From: Isoetes taiwanensis
Lineage: Eukaryota > Streptophyta > Lycopodiopsida > Isoetales > Isoetaceae
Length of the DNA: 64,000 nt
Direction of reading: 5' to 3'
Assembly (NCBI GenBank): GCA_021234155.1
Contig: JAJEKV010000026.1
Location: 1,362,001 to 1,426,000, forward strand
Part shown: in pieces, positions 35,893 to 48,335 of the stretch
Layout: every line of letters begins with the position of its first letter
Position numbering within the stretch: position 1 is the stretch's first letter
The notes under the pieces: model-generated
What the model was told of the DNA's origin: nothing
Databases searched by the model: none
What the model saw: only the letters and a program-made list of their open reading frames with translations
Translations under genes and position numbers: made by a program

Positions 35893-37269
35893 GGAAAAAA
35901 AAAAAGATTAGAATCCATAAATCTTTTCTTTGAAAATAGTTACGACACATTGCAGAACATAAGAAATAAATTGCAACATCCTTCTAAAATTACTATGAAA
36001 AGCAAACCTTTTAATCACTCGTGGCTTACATGTTGTAGCTCATTTGATCAGCATTTTCTTTCCTTGAACACAATCTTGTATTAGAATGTTTATTTGATTT
36101 GTGCATTGAAGTATAGAAGTTGACTGGACAAGAGTTTTCTTAAGAATTTGATAAGAGGCAAGGTCTAATAACTATGTCTAAAATCAGCCACGGCGGTCAA
36201 TTATCCTTCTCACTTTGATGCATACTTAAAAAATGAGTTTAAGATTAAATAGATGACGGCAAATTGCCGAAGAGGCTAAACCTGGAAGGAATACATGTAA
36301 GCTGCAGTCCTATTGTTCAAAATCCCAGACAACTATCTTACTTCCAAACTAGACGGTTTGTTAGACTCAACTTTTGCTTCTAATCTTTATTGTTGGCATC
36401 AAAGGGGCTAGTATACATGCCTTTCCCTAGCAATTCCATGCACATCTATGGGCAGATCAATGATCAAATTGCAGAAACTTGGACAGGTCAGAAATTTGAA
36501 AAGACAATCTCTGCAATTGCTTTCATTTTGAAGGCTAGAAGGATTGAGAAAATGATAGCTGCAACATGAACTATAGCCAAGCATAACCAAATTTATAGAC
36601 AGTTGGAATACAAGAACAACGTATTGTTACATGCCATTGACTATAATTACGATGTAAGCGATAGAAGTGATGATAATGAACAAGTTTAACCCTAAAGTAG
36701 AAATCAACCATGCTCCAATCCAATGCATAAACTTATTTGATATAGACTAACCAATATCCGATGAAACCTACCTCAGTGTCAACGATTTTGCAGTACCTAT
36801 TTCTATGTTGCTGTGATGATCCACCAAAGAAACGATTGGGCCTTAGAATCGATTCGGGCTGAGGAAGAGATGAATGTGATCAGATCCGTTTGCCATGAAA
36901 AGTTCAAAAAAAAAAAAATGTATTAAAAATAATTCTAATTTTATGAGTTGTGAAACGCATATCACTTAATAAATAATTATGATGATAAGTGGCGAATTTG
37001 GTGGTGTTAATAAAAACCCCCTGGGATATGGCAAATCCGATATTCCCTAGGAGAACATCCTATGTTAAAATGGCCATTTTCTAGGCCTTGGTAATTTATT
37101 CATGGAACCTTAATGGCTAAAATGTTAGTGTATCCCAGATCGTCAAATGATGAATTGGCAATTTGAATCCCTTAATTGTCAATATAGTGCTGCGAAATGG
37201 CAAATCTACAGCTCCTAAAGAGCTAACGCATCCTACTCAGGCCGGCCATTGCATTTTGCTAAAATAGTT

Positions 37270-38204
37270 GTAACATTCCTAACTAACCAACTGGGCAAAG
37301 CCGTCTAGACGTTTATGAGTAGTCGCTTCTACCCATTTATGCCGGTGTCTCGGGAACGCCCCACAGGCACATTCAAGGATCGAACATCGTGACTTGTTAA
37401 CGCAGTTAGGGTTAGGTCAAGAAAAAAATGTTAACAATTGATTAATTGTTAGTAAAGTAGCAATAAAATAAGTTAAAGGTTAAGCTAAGGCTATGAGCTA
37501 AAGTAATATATCTAGGGTTAGCTGGAAAAGAAGTTGGGCGAGGTATTTGTTTAAGATTAAGGGCTAGGTTACGGAGGGGATGCTAATAGATATAAGTTAT
37601 TTATGAATACGACATGGGTAGCCTAATAAGTTGTTTAGCTAGTTATATTTTAAAACCCTTTGGAATTAGTTAAATTAATAGGGGTTAAAAAAATACAAGG
37701 CACAATTGTTATGTATGGAGGAAGTTGGTGGAAGCAAAACGATATTTAAAATGCTATAGTTTAAACATTATTAAAGTCTTAAATATAGAGATTAACCTTG
37801 TGGTAGTGAATTTTAGAAAGGTGTAGATATTTATTATTTAATGGTGATAGTTGCATATTACATTATTGAGGTTATTATAATTATTGAGTCACAGTTGGTA
37901 TCAGAGCAGGTCTCGAGTTCGAGTCTCCATGGGTGCCTATATGCATGGGTAATTTGCAAAGACTTGGTAATCATTGTGACATAGTATGACATAGACATGG
38001 TATAGCCTTGGATGCTCGAGGACGAGCATAGTTCTAGTGGGAGAGACTGTAACGGGCCCATGGTAGACTGCTCGAGTATTCGAACCTTGAATGTGCCTGT
38101 GGGGCGTTCCCGAGACACTGGCATAAATGGGTAGAAGCAACTACTCATAAACATCTAGACGGTTTTGCCCAGTTGGTTAAGGGCATGTCGGTTAGGAACG
38201 TTAC
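37270..38204 (+). mobile_element. Miniature LTR-type element, rearranged
   Basis: A primer-binding site TGGTATCAGAGC (37896-37907) follows an LTR-like end (..gagtcaca, 37893). Only about 140 bases later a purine tract agtgggagagac (38036-38047) precedes TGTAACGGGCCC (from 38048), a typical LTR start. The internal domain is therefore about 154 bp with no coding capacity, as in TRIM elements. However, the 5' LTR is not a direct repeat. 37270-37390 is an inverted copy of 38071-38204, with differences mostly C-to-T at CpG. Inversion of the LTR start, or nesting of two elements, explains this. Confidence 0.5.
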
Positions 38205-38209
38205 GGTAC

Positions 38210-40590
38210 TGTGACGGGCCTGGCCAGTTAACCTCTCGGTAACTGGAGATCCCATCGATCTCTATCGTTGGATCTACTTAACCTTTGGAACTCAAGAAAT
38301 TGATACATGCATACTTAGGTAAAGAATTTAATCTTTATACATGCTCTAAGGTCCCAAAATTACTATACTTGCCATTGCTCAGCAAAAACTTCACACAACA
38401 CCCCAAAGCTTTAAAATAATGTTAACTTCAAGCCCATATATAATAATAGTAATAGTCAAGTTAATTGAACAGCAATCCACACGCATCTAACCTCGCCTTT
38501 CCGAAGCTTGGCTACTCTCTGGAGCATCTTGCACCTCTGCTTACACCATTAACCACGGGGTTAGTCACTCGGACTAAGTGGGGATCGGGGAATCTAGGAC
38601 ATGTCTAGCATCAATAACCACAAAACATTAACCTTAAACAACACTAGTCTTACCGTAACCTCGCCTCTGCAATCTAAGTTATGAGTCAAACAAGCATAAC
38701 CATTGCAACTTGATTCCAACATTAAACCACATATACAATAGCCAAGCAACCATAGCATCAACATTGCAACCAATATTCCTCTGGGTCTGAGAAAGGTCAA
38801 CTCGGCTGATCAGGCCAGTGACATAGAGGCGGGGTAACCACGTGTGTACACACCCTTCCACGCTGCGTCCAGCATTGGAGGACCACTTAACTGTGCACGA
38901 CGTTGTACCATACGGTATCAACGCCCGATGTTCAAATAACCATTTACATAGCACTATGCAATAACCGCGAGTCTAGACCATCGCACCTAGACTCCGGCCC
39001 CAGAGGTCTATATCAAAGTATTACATCATAAATAATTCAAGAAATTCTATGATACATATTTCATGCAACTAAGAAACCCAACCATAGTTCAAATTATTAC
39101 AACCTTTACAATGCAAAATGCAACCATCAACCATAAGTTAAAATAAAACATTCCTTAGCAACTCCAATACTCAACTAGGTTATTTATTTTATTAAAATAG
39201 TTATCGAAGACCTTAACGACGGTTGCCTTCATATCACTTCTAATTAATTTAATGGTTTTGACGCCCATTCTCCACCCATTACCTGTGCCTTGCAATATGC
39301 CCATCATTAATCTGACTAATTCCTAATATATTCCAATATCTTACTAGCTCACCTGTTATCTTTACCATTCAATAACCGTAAATATAGCTTATCCATTAAC
39401 ACAACTTAACTCTTAAATTAACCTTTATCTTTCTTTTAACATTTGTTAACACTATAATGAACTAACTATTAATTTTTATTCCTGTTTTAACCTAACCCTA
39501 ACGTTTTCTAAACGCTGAACCAATTTTGTGGATCCGGCTCCAAGCCATCGGATCCAACCCAAAACCTCATGGGTCCAGCCGATTCTGGCTTTTACAGGGA
39601 TTTCCAGGCCAAATCATACTGATTGTAGCCGAATCAGGTAGTTCAAACCCTTTTTCTTCCACTGCCGGATCCTACTGGAAACTCTGCCCCGTAATTCCTT
39701 CTGATTTGATCTTCTAAGGGGTTCTTAATCCAAAATGACCTAGTTACAGGCTGAATCACATGGTTCTGGATCATCTTTTGCTTGCCAGAGACCAAGTTAT
39801 TCGTTGCCACAACCTGCATGGATCTCCATGATTCTGCTTCCTTTGTCCAAATCGACCTCTTTGAGGCCAAATCGACCCAATCCAGACCAGCTTTCATGTT
39901 TCTCAGGCATTCCCACTAAATAAGATCATGCCAATTCTACTAGCAGCATGCAAGAGAAAAATACTGTCGTCTTGGCTTGTTCTTGCTTCATCAATTTAGT
40001 TTTCAATCCTTTCTTCCAAATTCTAACCGATTCAAACTATTCCAGCTTCTTCTATCATAGATTACAGCTACAGCTATTACTTTGATGGAAAATATTAGGA
40101 ACATATTAATTTCAATACTAGCCATGCAAGCCACAATATTCCAATACCAAAGAGCTACTACCCATAACCGTGCGTTTATATTTACAATCATGCTCACATA
40201 AACCAATTCTTATCCCATGCGCATATAATCCAATTCTAATCCCGTGCTGGATGCTTAATCAACAAATTAAAAACAAGCATAGATACTACACTAGAAAACC
40301 CTAGGTGTAAGTCTTGATCCCCACCTGGAATCCCGCTTGCTTCCTTTGCACTCCAACACGCTCCCAGATCTCTACACGCAATTCGCTCCTTCAGCAATCC
40401 CTCTACAATCGATCTTTTTCCAAATGCTTTTCTCTGTACTTATATCTATTTTTAACCACCAGTATTCCGTCCGTATAATATCTACATATACGACGTATTA
40501 CTCTGCATGCGTGATATTTTGATTAATATTCCTTTGCATCCTTTAATAAAATAATTCCACAATATACCTCAAAATCCTAGGTCCGTTACA
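38210..40590 (-). mobile_element. Gypsy 3' LTR, about 2.4 kb
   Basis: On the minus strand it begins TGTAACGGACC directly after a purine tract ggaggagagac (40601-40591), itself 20 bp after the pol stop. It ends ...GGCCCGTCACA at 38210, so it has TG/CA ends with related 8-base termini (TGTAACGG/TGTGACGG). Part of it (39505-39300) resembles 37395-37560 in the neighbouring miniature element (gttagggttaggt), so the two LTRs belong to related families. The lower boundary is less certain than the upper. The 5' LTR is absent. Confidence 0.55.
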
Positions 40591-40620
40591 GTCTCTCCTC
40601 CAAAAATTCAACCCATGTCC

Positions 40621-42000
40621 TCATGGGCGCATCTCCGGAAACTCACGAAGAATCCAATTGGCATCTTCCCATGTGGCATCTTCCTCAGGACAACCCGCCC
40701 ATTGAACCAAAAATCTCCGTATTGTTCGCCTCCTTAAGCGACGGGTTTCTTCTCGCAGAATACGTTCTGGTCGGGGGTACAAAAAGTTCTCCCTGCTTAC
40801 CAAAGCATCGTCCCCCAACATATGGGAAGGATCAAAAACATACTTCCTTAAGTTACTCACGTGAAAGACATTATGTACTTTCACGTGTGAGGGTAACTCC
40901 AACCTATAAGCCACCTTGCCAATACGTTCCAAAATTTCATACGGACCCGCATATCTAGGGGCCCATTTACCTGCACTTTTAAATGCCAGTGAGCTCTGCT
41001 TGGGATTAATCCTCAAGGGCACATAATCCCCTTTTTGAAATTCAAGTGGCCTACGTCTCTTATTTGCATACTGCTTTTGTCTATTTTGTGCCACAGTCAA
41101 ATTTTGTCGAAGTCTCCTTAGCTGAGCATCCATGTCCTCCACTACTTTATTAGCTGCTTCAACATTGCATTGAGGATCTCTCCAATTAAGAGGACAACGA
41201 CACTCTTTACCATACATTGCCTCAAAAGGACTCATTTTGATGGAATCTTGATAAGTGTTATTGTATGCAAACTCGGCCAAATACAAATATGAATCCCATA
41301 CCTTCGGTTGACTAGGCACATACATTCCGAGCATATCCTCCAAAACTTGATTAACTTCGCTCCACTTGGCCATCTGCTTGAGGGGCGATAAGATGTCTTG
41401 GCATATAATTTAGTCCCAATATTTTGAAATAACCCTTGCCAAAATTGGCTCATAAACTTTGTATCCCGATCGATGAAATAGTGGCCTTTATCCCATGCAA
41501 CCTAAAAATCTCCTTAACAAATAACTTAGCAATATCCATTGCCGTAGCAGTAGTCTTCATCGGCATAAAATGGGCTTGTTTAGTTAGTCGATCAACCACA
41601 ACATAAATTGCATCATAACCTGAACGTGTCCGGGAAACTCAACAATGAAGTCCATGGAAATACTCTCCCACTTAGAAGATGGAATTACTAAAGGTTGTAA
41701 TTCTCCAGGCTCCCTAAACCTTGATGCTTTTACCTTCTGACAAGATAAACACCTAGCCACGTACTCCTTAACCATCTTCTTTTGTCCAGGCCAAAAGAAA
41801 TTCTGGCGCATTTTCCTCAAAGGACTATCATGTGCTTCATATAGCAATCTCAATCTCAACTCCTGATCATTAGGAATACACATACGGCCATTATAATACA
41901 AAACTCCTTTAGACAATGCATACCTCGGAAAATCTTGGGGGTTCTCCAACACAGGTGCAAAATATGGATCTGTGACATCCCCTACTCGTATAGGGTGCAC
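40621..42000 (-). pseudogene. Ty3/gypsy integrase and chromodomain, unit 1
   Basis: The minus-strand 138-codon frame 42000-41584 has the integrase zinc-binding region (EAHDSPL, FFWPGQKKMVKEYVARCLSC) and the first catalytic Asp (SMDFIVEFP). The His of the usual GH-G segment is missing because about ten residues are deleted after SPL. Frame 41373-40621 has the end of the catalytic core (NQVLEDML, FAYNNTYQDS), the GPYEI...VYHVS-like C-terminal fold (HNVFHVSNLRKY) and an intact chromodomain (RRFLVQWAGCPEEDATWEDA). Chromodomains place it among chromoviruses. The core between 41373 and 41580 is shattered here but intact in unit 2. No gag, protease or RT lies upstream. Confidence 0.85.
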
Positions 42001-42166
42001 TCACCGTATACAAACAGGAGTTCATCCCCCATACCAGCTCCATACTGATACAGGGCCCTCCACGTATCACTGCAACCTTGATGAGTTCCAGTGGGAAGAA
42101 TGAAGGGGTCATTTTACCCTGTCTCCCTCAGGGCCTATCTAGCTGCGGAAGCGTAAACATACATGT

Positions 42167-42789
42167 CAGTCAATGTTGTAACATACGTAGCATACCGTAC
42201 GCGTACAATACGTATTCTACGTATTTTAAAAGTATTCTACATTTTTTGAGAAATACTTAGAATACGTATTCTAAAGATAAAATACGTAAAATATATAAAA
42301 TACGTTGAATACGTTAAATACATTGAATACGTAAAGTACTTCTGATATTTGTACTGCAGCAAGTTAATTTACTGAGTTTAGCCTATTTAATCTCTCTAAT
42401 GCATGCAAGTATCATACATTATCCAGTAACAAATTAGAACATCCTCAAAACTTAGGTTTTCTTCAAAGTTACTAGTTGTTACCTTAGAATAAATACATCA
42501 AACCAAATAAAAAAGTTATCTTAATGCAATTACTAATCAGGTCCTTCCTCTTCCTCGGCATCATCGTTAGAGGATTTAGTTGTAGCGTCATCATAGCTGT
42601 CCACACAATCAGAAGATGAATCTACCATGGCATCATCAAAGTCTTCATCCTCTTCATCTCCTTCGTCATCATTGCCATCTTCAATATTGCTTGCAACAGC
42701 AGTAGCTCTTCTAGTAAGCACCCTCCTTGCACTTGCAACTCTCGCACGACCACGACCACGTCCTCTACCTCCTCTAATAGTGCTACAAC
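42167..42789 (-). mobile_element. hAT fragment: left end and part of exon 4
   Basis: Unit-1 copy of the low-coordinate end of the hAT at 54624-58975. It has the flanking ATACATGT (42159-42166), the ATACGT-rich subterminal repeats (42175-42345) and the last part of exon 4 (acidic C-terminus). It is cut at the duplication junction 42789/42790. The acidic frame continues artificially into unit-2 sequence. Confidence 0.85.
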
Positions 42790-45700
42790 CATGACGATAG
42801 GAAAATAACCATTTGCAATTTGCACATGACGACTTCAGTATTTGCAGTTTGCATAAAGAAATGCGCTTGCATCAAGAAAATCTGGATGGCGTAAGCTTAT
42901 ACAGAATTAAAGTTAAAGTTCAGTTGAATAAGTTGACTAACTGGTGGAAATCAAGTGCTTGCATGCGAAATCGAAAGACAAAGAAGAAACCACTTGCTTG
43001 TTTGTGAATTAACTGTCCTGCATACAATTTAGCAGAACAATTCTTGAAAGCCACCATAATAGCATTCTAAGCACACCGCTCATCCTGTCAAACCTGAAAT
43101 TGAACCTCTGCTCATTTGCTCAAGGGGCATGTTGATGTTTATCCTGCATGAATGAAGAAGCGCCATGAGCCATCCATATTAAAAAGGTCTGGGGGAAATG
43201 ACATTTTACCACAAAATGCATGAGATAAAAATCTCTTTATGAATATACGACTTAGCAACAGGGATAAGAATCATTTAAGATGTTAGTATCTTTACCAGTT
43301 TAATAGGTGCATTAACAATCTCAATCTTTAGCATTCTCATTCTTTCTTTGGTTGCTTCATCTACATCCATATGCCAGCCCTACAAAACATGCACAACATC
43401 AAGCTAAAAGTACCTTGAATATGATATGGTCCAATTTGGGGACTATATAAAAGTCTCTTCAGCCAACAAATTAAATATTTTGTGATTCTTGTGCAAAACT
43501 TTGTGGACTGCCATGACATATGCTTCGGCATCTACCTAGAGGTGCACAACAGGTCTTCTATCATCTCTTCTTGAAGCATAGCAATTATGTATAACATGCT
43601 TCTCTGCTACAAATGCAGATTCCCAAATCTGAATATACTTGTAGCAGAATGCCCTGTTCCGTTGTGATTGTTATTATCGTGTACATGGTCTTACTGCAAA
43701 GTGGTAATTCAGTCTCCAACTTATTCTAGCAAACACGTGCAAATATAGTTGTTCTACATTCCAGCCCATTAGACAACCTATGCTGGGTATAGATTCAATG
43801 CATACACACCTGGTCTTACCATTTTAATCTTCAATACAGAAAAAATAACCTTTGTATCTATTTGGTGGTGTATATTCTGCAAATGGTTATCTGCATTTAA
43901 TGATGGGTCTTCATTTAATGCTGGTTATCTGCATAAACAAACAACAGACACAAACAAATATGTTTAAGCTAATCTCTTAACTCTACTGGATAATAGCAAG
44001 TTCCATATGACAACTTATTTTGACAAAAAAATATTTGAATGAATGATCTATGATGTATAAATGTGGATTTACTATTAGAGGTCTACCTCCATCAATAAAA
44101 GCCTGTATTTCTGTAATGAATAAAAAGGAAAATGAAACCGACCTGAATGAGAATGAGATGCTCAAGGAACTTGCAAAGATGATGCTATCATGTGATCTTG
44201 TTATCATGTAATCAGTTATAAATTAAGCAATGAAACCATCAACCCTTCAGTCAAAAAGGCTAAGACCCTTATGTAAGAATGGCTTTGCCCCTGCACACAC
44301 CTTTAAAACAGGGAGGTATTTGTTTAGTGCAAGTGATTGCAATCAAAAAGCATAAGGGACACTACATTTACAGCATCACCTACATAAATGGAATTACAAA
44401 CACAAACATCCAGAATGTAGGAACATGCATCTACATGAATCAGAACTTTAAACATGAGCAAAGAAGGTGTTCTCTACAATTCGTGGCACAATTCATATGC
44501 ATGCCCATTCCCTCCGCATCAAATCCAAACCTGAAGTTTAGTATGCTGGTTGAATAGAGTTCGAGTTGCAAGCAGGAACAAAACATGCAAGCTCCTTTGT
44601 ATCAAAAATCGACGTGCAATAACAGGGGAAGCCCAAGCAACAAACCAACCTGCAAAAAATCTTTTATGGTCCAAAAGCTCTTTGCACCGACTTGGTAAAC
44701 GAAACAAAAGCTCCAGAAATCCGAAACCTTTTAGAGAATGGCTTATCTGCAAATAAAGGAAAAAAAAAGAAATGGATTCAATCTTTGCCTGGACGTGGAT
44801 TAACCCGCAGCAAGAACACTTTAAAGATCTGAAAGAAATGCTTGCAGCAGGGAGCTTAGGATCGGCAGAGGTGCCCACAAAAGAAATGTTATAAAAAATA
44901 AAGTGTTTCAAAAGTCTGAAGAATGCAAACAGAAAATAGGAGTTTGGCTAAGCGAAATCATTGCGAAATCATCCTTGAACCAGCATCTCTGCGATCTGCT
45001 CCTGTAAATCCCATCTCAAAATACACTATTAGATAATGTAGCAGAGTTAGATATGAGCTACTTTAGAAGACAATTTGCAGGTGCGATAGATTTCCATACA
45101 TTTTCGTTTTATAGGCAGCTTATAATATGCAATGAAACTTCGCAACTTGAGCTGGAAAAATAAGTCTCAGAAAAACGCCATATTGTTTCAGGAGTCCTGC
45201 CATGCTTTGCCGAATAGCAATCTGCTCGAATTTGCTGGGAAAAATGCACACAAAGGAACACGACTAAACTCAGATGCTAGGTGATAAGCGATTTATCAAA
45301 ACAACATTCTTCAAGAAAAAGAAGCATGCACCACAAACCTGTGTGCAGACGCATAGAAGCCAATGAAGCACAAACCCTTTGCTTCAAGTTTAACCTCAGT
45401 TTCAACGAATGAGTCTTTGTGTAATGACCATGATTCAAGTTTCAAGTTTACCCGCCATGATCCTCCCATGTAACGGCCAGAGTAATGCAGAATAATTATC
45501 AGAGAAGGGAACAAAGAAAGGAAAAAAACAAAAAAGGAACGGAAGGGAAAGATGCTAGAAATCCAAAACGGTGCCGAGCTCTTGAGAAATTCGTGGCATG
45601 CATGCAAGGATGCAGCCAGGGAAAGAAATTCGACCTGGGATCGTATAAAGCAAGAAAAAAATGTCAAAATCATCATAGGAAAAGAAAAACATCTGATTTT

Positions 45701-45850
45701 TGGCAAATCGGAATTGTTTTCCGGCCGCCAAAACCCTCAAAACCTTAGGAAATAAAATCAAGAAAAAATTCCAAAAAGTTTTCGGAACCCCGGAAAAACC
45801 AAATTTAAACAATAGGATAGGATAAAAGGGCTTTATATAAAGATAAGGGT

Positions 45851-46006
45851 CAGAATCTGTGAGCATCGGGGCTAGGAAATCTCGAGGGCCAAATCCATGC
45901 ATGTCTTCAAGAAAGGTTCATAAAGATCCGTCATGGAGGCATAGTCATATTGGATTCAAGGATTATCTCCTAGTTTAATCCAGCATGCTTATTCTTTAGG
46001 ATGGAG
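45851..46006. repeat. Dispersed 156-bp repeat, copy 3
   Basis: Unit-2 counterpart of 33407-33562, identical to it over the bases compared. Confidence 0.8.
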
Positions 46007-46942
46007 CTTGACTAGTGGACTTACATCTTTAACGAGAATGCGAAATTGTTTTTTAAGTCATTTGAAGTTAGTGCAGACATTGCATTGCTATTTGCCTCAA
46101 GGAAGACCATTAAATGAATAGCTTATGGAATTCGCATTGTTTTCGATCATAATTTCAAAGACGTAGCTTTCAAGCTATGGATTGTGTTAAATGCAGCTTA
46201 CTATGCTGCATCAAAATCGTCATGCACTTGGCATCCAGTAGGCATGGACGCCAGAGATAATGTTTGTTCGCTGACACTACATGCTAACAATGATGTCTAT
46301 AGTCTCATGCTTCTATCTCATGTTTGCCAGGCTTGCACTTAAAGCATGTGGCGAATCAGATCAAAATGAGTCATATCACCTTCGTTTGCAGCCTGAATGC
46401 TCAAAATAACTATAGATCTTTTGTCTACTTTTTTCTTAGTCCATTCAGTTAATAGAAATGTTCATAAGGGAGGGTGCCCACCAATGGTTCACTTAACGTA
46501 AAAAAACCTCCCCGATCTACATCAATAACCTATCAAACCCGCAATCTAAAATTACATCATGTGCCCTAGGATGTATACTAACATACAATAATCTTTTTTA
46601 TAAAAACACTTAATATCTCCAAGCTAGAATCGTCCAAACTATAGGGTCCGAGCACTGTTAGATATATCTGTTGGCAACAAATGACAAATACGAACCAAGC
46701 TTGCATTAGTTTCAGAGTATGAAATTTATTCATAGATTGTTCTGACAGAACTCATCTATAGGATGTTGAGCAGAAATTATATCGAGATGAGCTGAAGAAG
46801 GCAACATGGACTCCAAAGATATTCTGACTAAGTGTACTTCAAACAGTCGAGCAGAGAGTAGCCATACAAGTTCTATTCTAGTTGTTCCAGTGATTTAAAT
46901 GTGATGTATATGAGATGGTTCGTTAATCTACATCTATATTAT

Positions 46943-47133
46943 TTTTTTTGAAGGACGACAATCTATTATCAAGAAATTTCAAGATACATACAAGGGACCT
47001 GTGACATGGGACTCAAACCTAGAGGACGAGATGGTCCACTAAGCAAAACCACCCATACACAGTACATAATCATACTCCTTGTGCCACCTTGAGGCGTTTA
47101 ATGGCCTCATCACAATCAACATGTTCTGCAACA
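46943..47133 (-). mobile_element. SINE-like insertion, unit-2 copy
   Basis: Counterpart of 34500-34690 in the second unit, with the same 23-bp duplications at 46920-46942 and 47134-47156. The insertion predates the 12.46-kb duplication. Confidence 0.75.
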
Positions 47134-47491
47134 TCGTTAATCTACATCTATATTATGCTATGATATCTTCTAGAATTAGCTATTTGATATTGTTACCATG
47201 AATAACTCGTCCACAAAAGCCTGGAAGTCACTTGATATCACTATTTAGAAGGGAACTATTATCTGCATCACTAGTAATATGCAGATCGCAACAATCAATG
47301 GGAGGTTGTGGAACTAAGAATAGTCAAACAAAAAAAAAAAATCCAAGTAAACGTGCAAGAAGAAAAATAAGAGAATAATAAAAGCAAAGAAAACATTGTT
47401 GAACAAGAATTGTACCTTTAATGAGGTTCCGCAGCTCATCTTTAGCAACTTCTGCCATATGCCCTGCGAAATCCCAACCTACACTCTCAGA

Positions 47492-48335
47492 TCAATGCGA
47501 CGATGGTATATTCGAAAGCCCGTGAGCACGGAGCAATGATTCATGCTCTGGATAATCTCTCATTGGGTGTCCATGGTGCAGTAGATGCAAAATTGTTCTC
47601 ATTTGCATGCATTTGACTTTGAACTCCAAGAGCTCTTGCTTTTTTAACTGCAATGAAATATTGTCTCCTTCCATTCCTTTGCAACTGCTAATGCTTGATA
47701 CTTTTCAAATTGCTGAGCATTTCTAGCATGAACATTTTTTTCGGGACCTTCCCATCCAACAAATACGTACTTTGTGACTCCATCTACTATAACTTTGTTT
47801 GTTAGCTTCCCAACATGCCGATCAATGTTATTTCTCTTGCACTGCAAAGGTTTATGCAATTTATTTTTCCATGAGCATATATTGCATTTGACCATGGGCT
47901 CAATGAAAGGATACTCAGCAAGCCAACCATTTTTAAAACTCCTATTGGCAGCCGATCTACTAACCAGTCGATCCTTATATGCTTCACGACGAGACCTCTT
48001 CCTTTTAACTTTTTTAATAACAGACGGATCGCGGTTGTCAACTGTTTTGGGGTTCAAATCAAAGTAATCCCCATCAATGTCATCATCCTCTTCCGCATCA
48101 ATATCAGGCTCATTTTTGAGTCATTTACATTGGCTTCTTCTGCTGAATCATCCTCTTCTTTTGTTGTGAACAGACTGTAGTCTTCATCTTGCGAAGAGTT
48201 ATAACTATCATTACTAAAAATCATCGATGTACATCGCTGACCCAAAGGGCGTAGGCCATTCAAAAAATATAATATACTCCTTTGAGATTTCTTTTCCATA
48301 ACTTGAATTGGTGTCTCCGAGGCTAAATCTGCCAA
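47492..48335 (-). pseudogene. Zinc-finger protein, unit-2 copy
   Basis: The encoded frames are identical to those at 35049-35892, including both frame breaks at the same positions. Shared breaks mean they are either real and older than the duplication, or systematic homopolymer errors made independently in both units. Confidence 0.55.

Larger units (their letters stand above)
30332..42789. repeat. 12.46-kb tandem duplication, unit 1
   Basis: It is colinear with 42790-55247. The unit starts catgacgataggaaaataac at 30332 and at 42790, and ends gtgctacaac at 42789 and 55247. The junction has at most one base of microhomology. Contents in order: AT-rich non-coding sequence (30332-34476), SINE-like insertion, zinc-finger pseudogene, non-coding sequence (35893-37269), miniature LTR element, gypsy LTR and integrase-chromodomain, and the left 0.6 kb of a hAT. 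Differences between units cluster at CAG/CTG sites and homopolymers. Unit 1 is the damaged one at about 31.8-33.4, 36.6-36.8 and 41.3-41.5 kb. Confidence 0.95.

Noticed and set aside
37896-37930. tRNA gene suggested by ggtatcagagc and gagttcgagtctcc
   Set aside because: This is the usual primer-binding-site context of a plant LTR element. No cloverleaf can be drawn.
39526-39897. Overlapping reading frames on both strands
   Set aside because: They lie inside the gypsy LTR and have no domain; chance frames.
42533-42825. Acidic reading frame spanning the unit junction as a new gene
   Set aside because: It is hAT exon 4 read into unrelated sequence across the duplication breakpoint.
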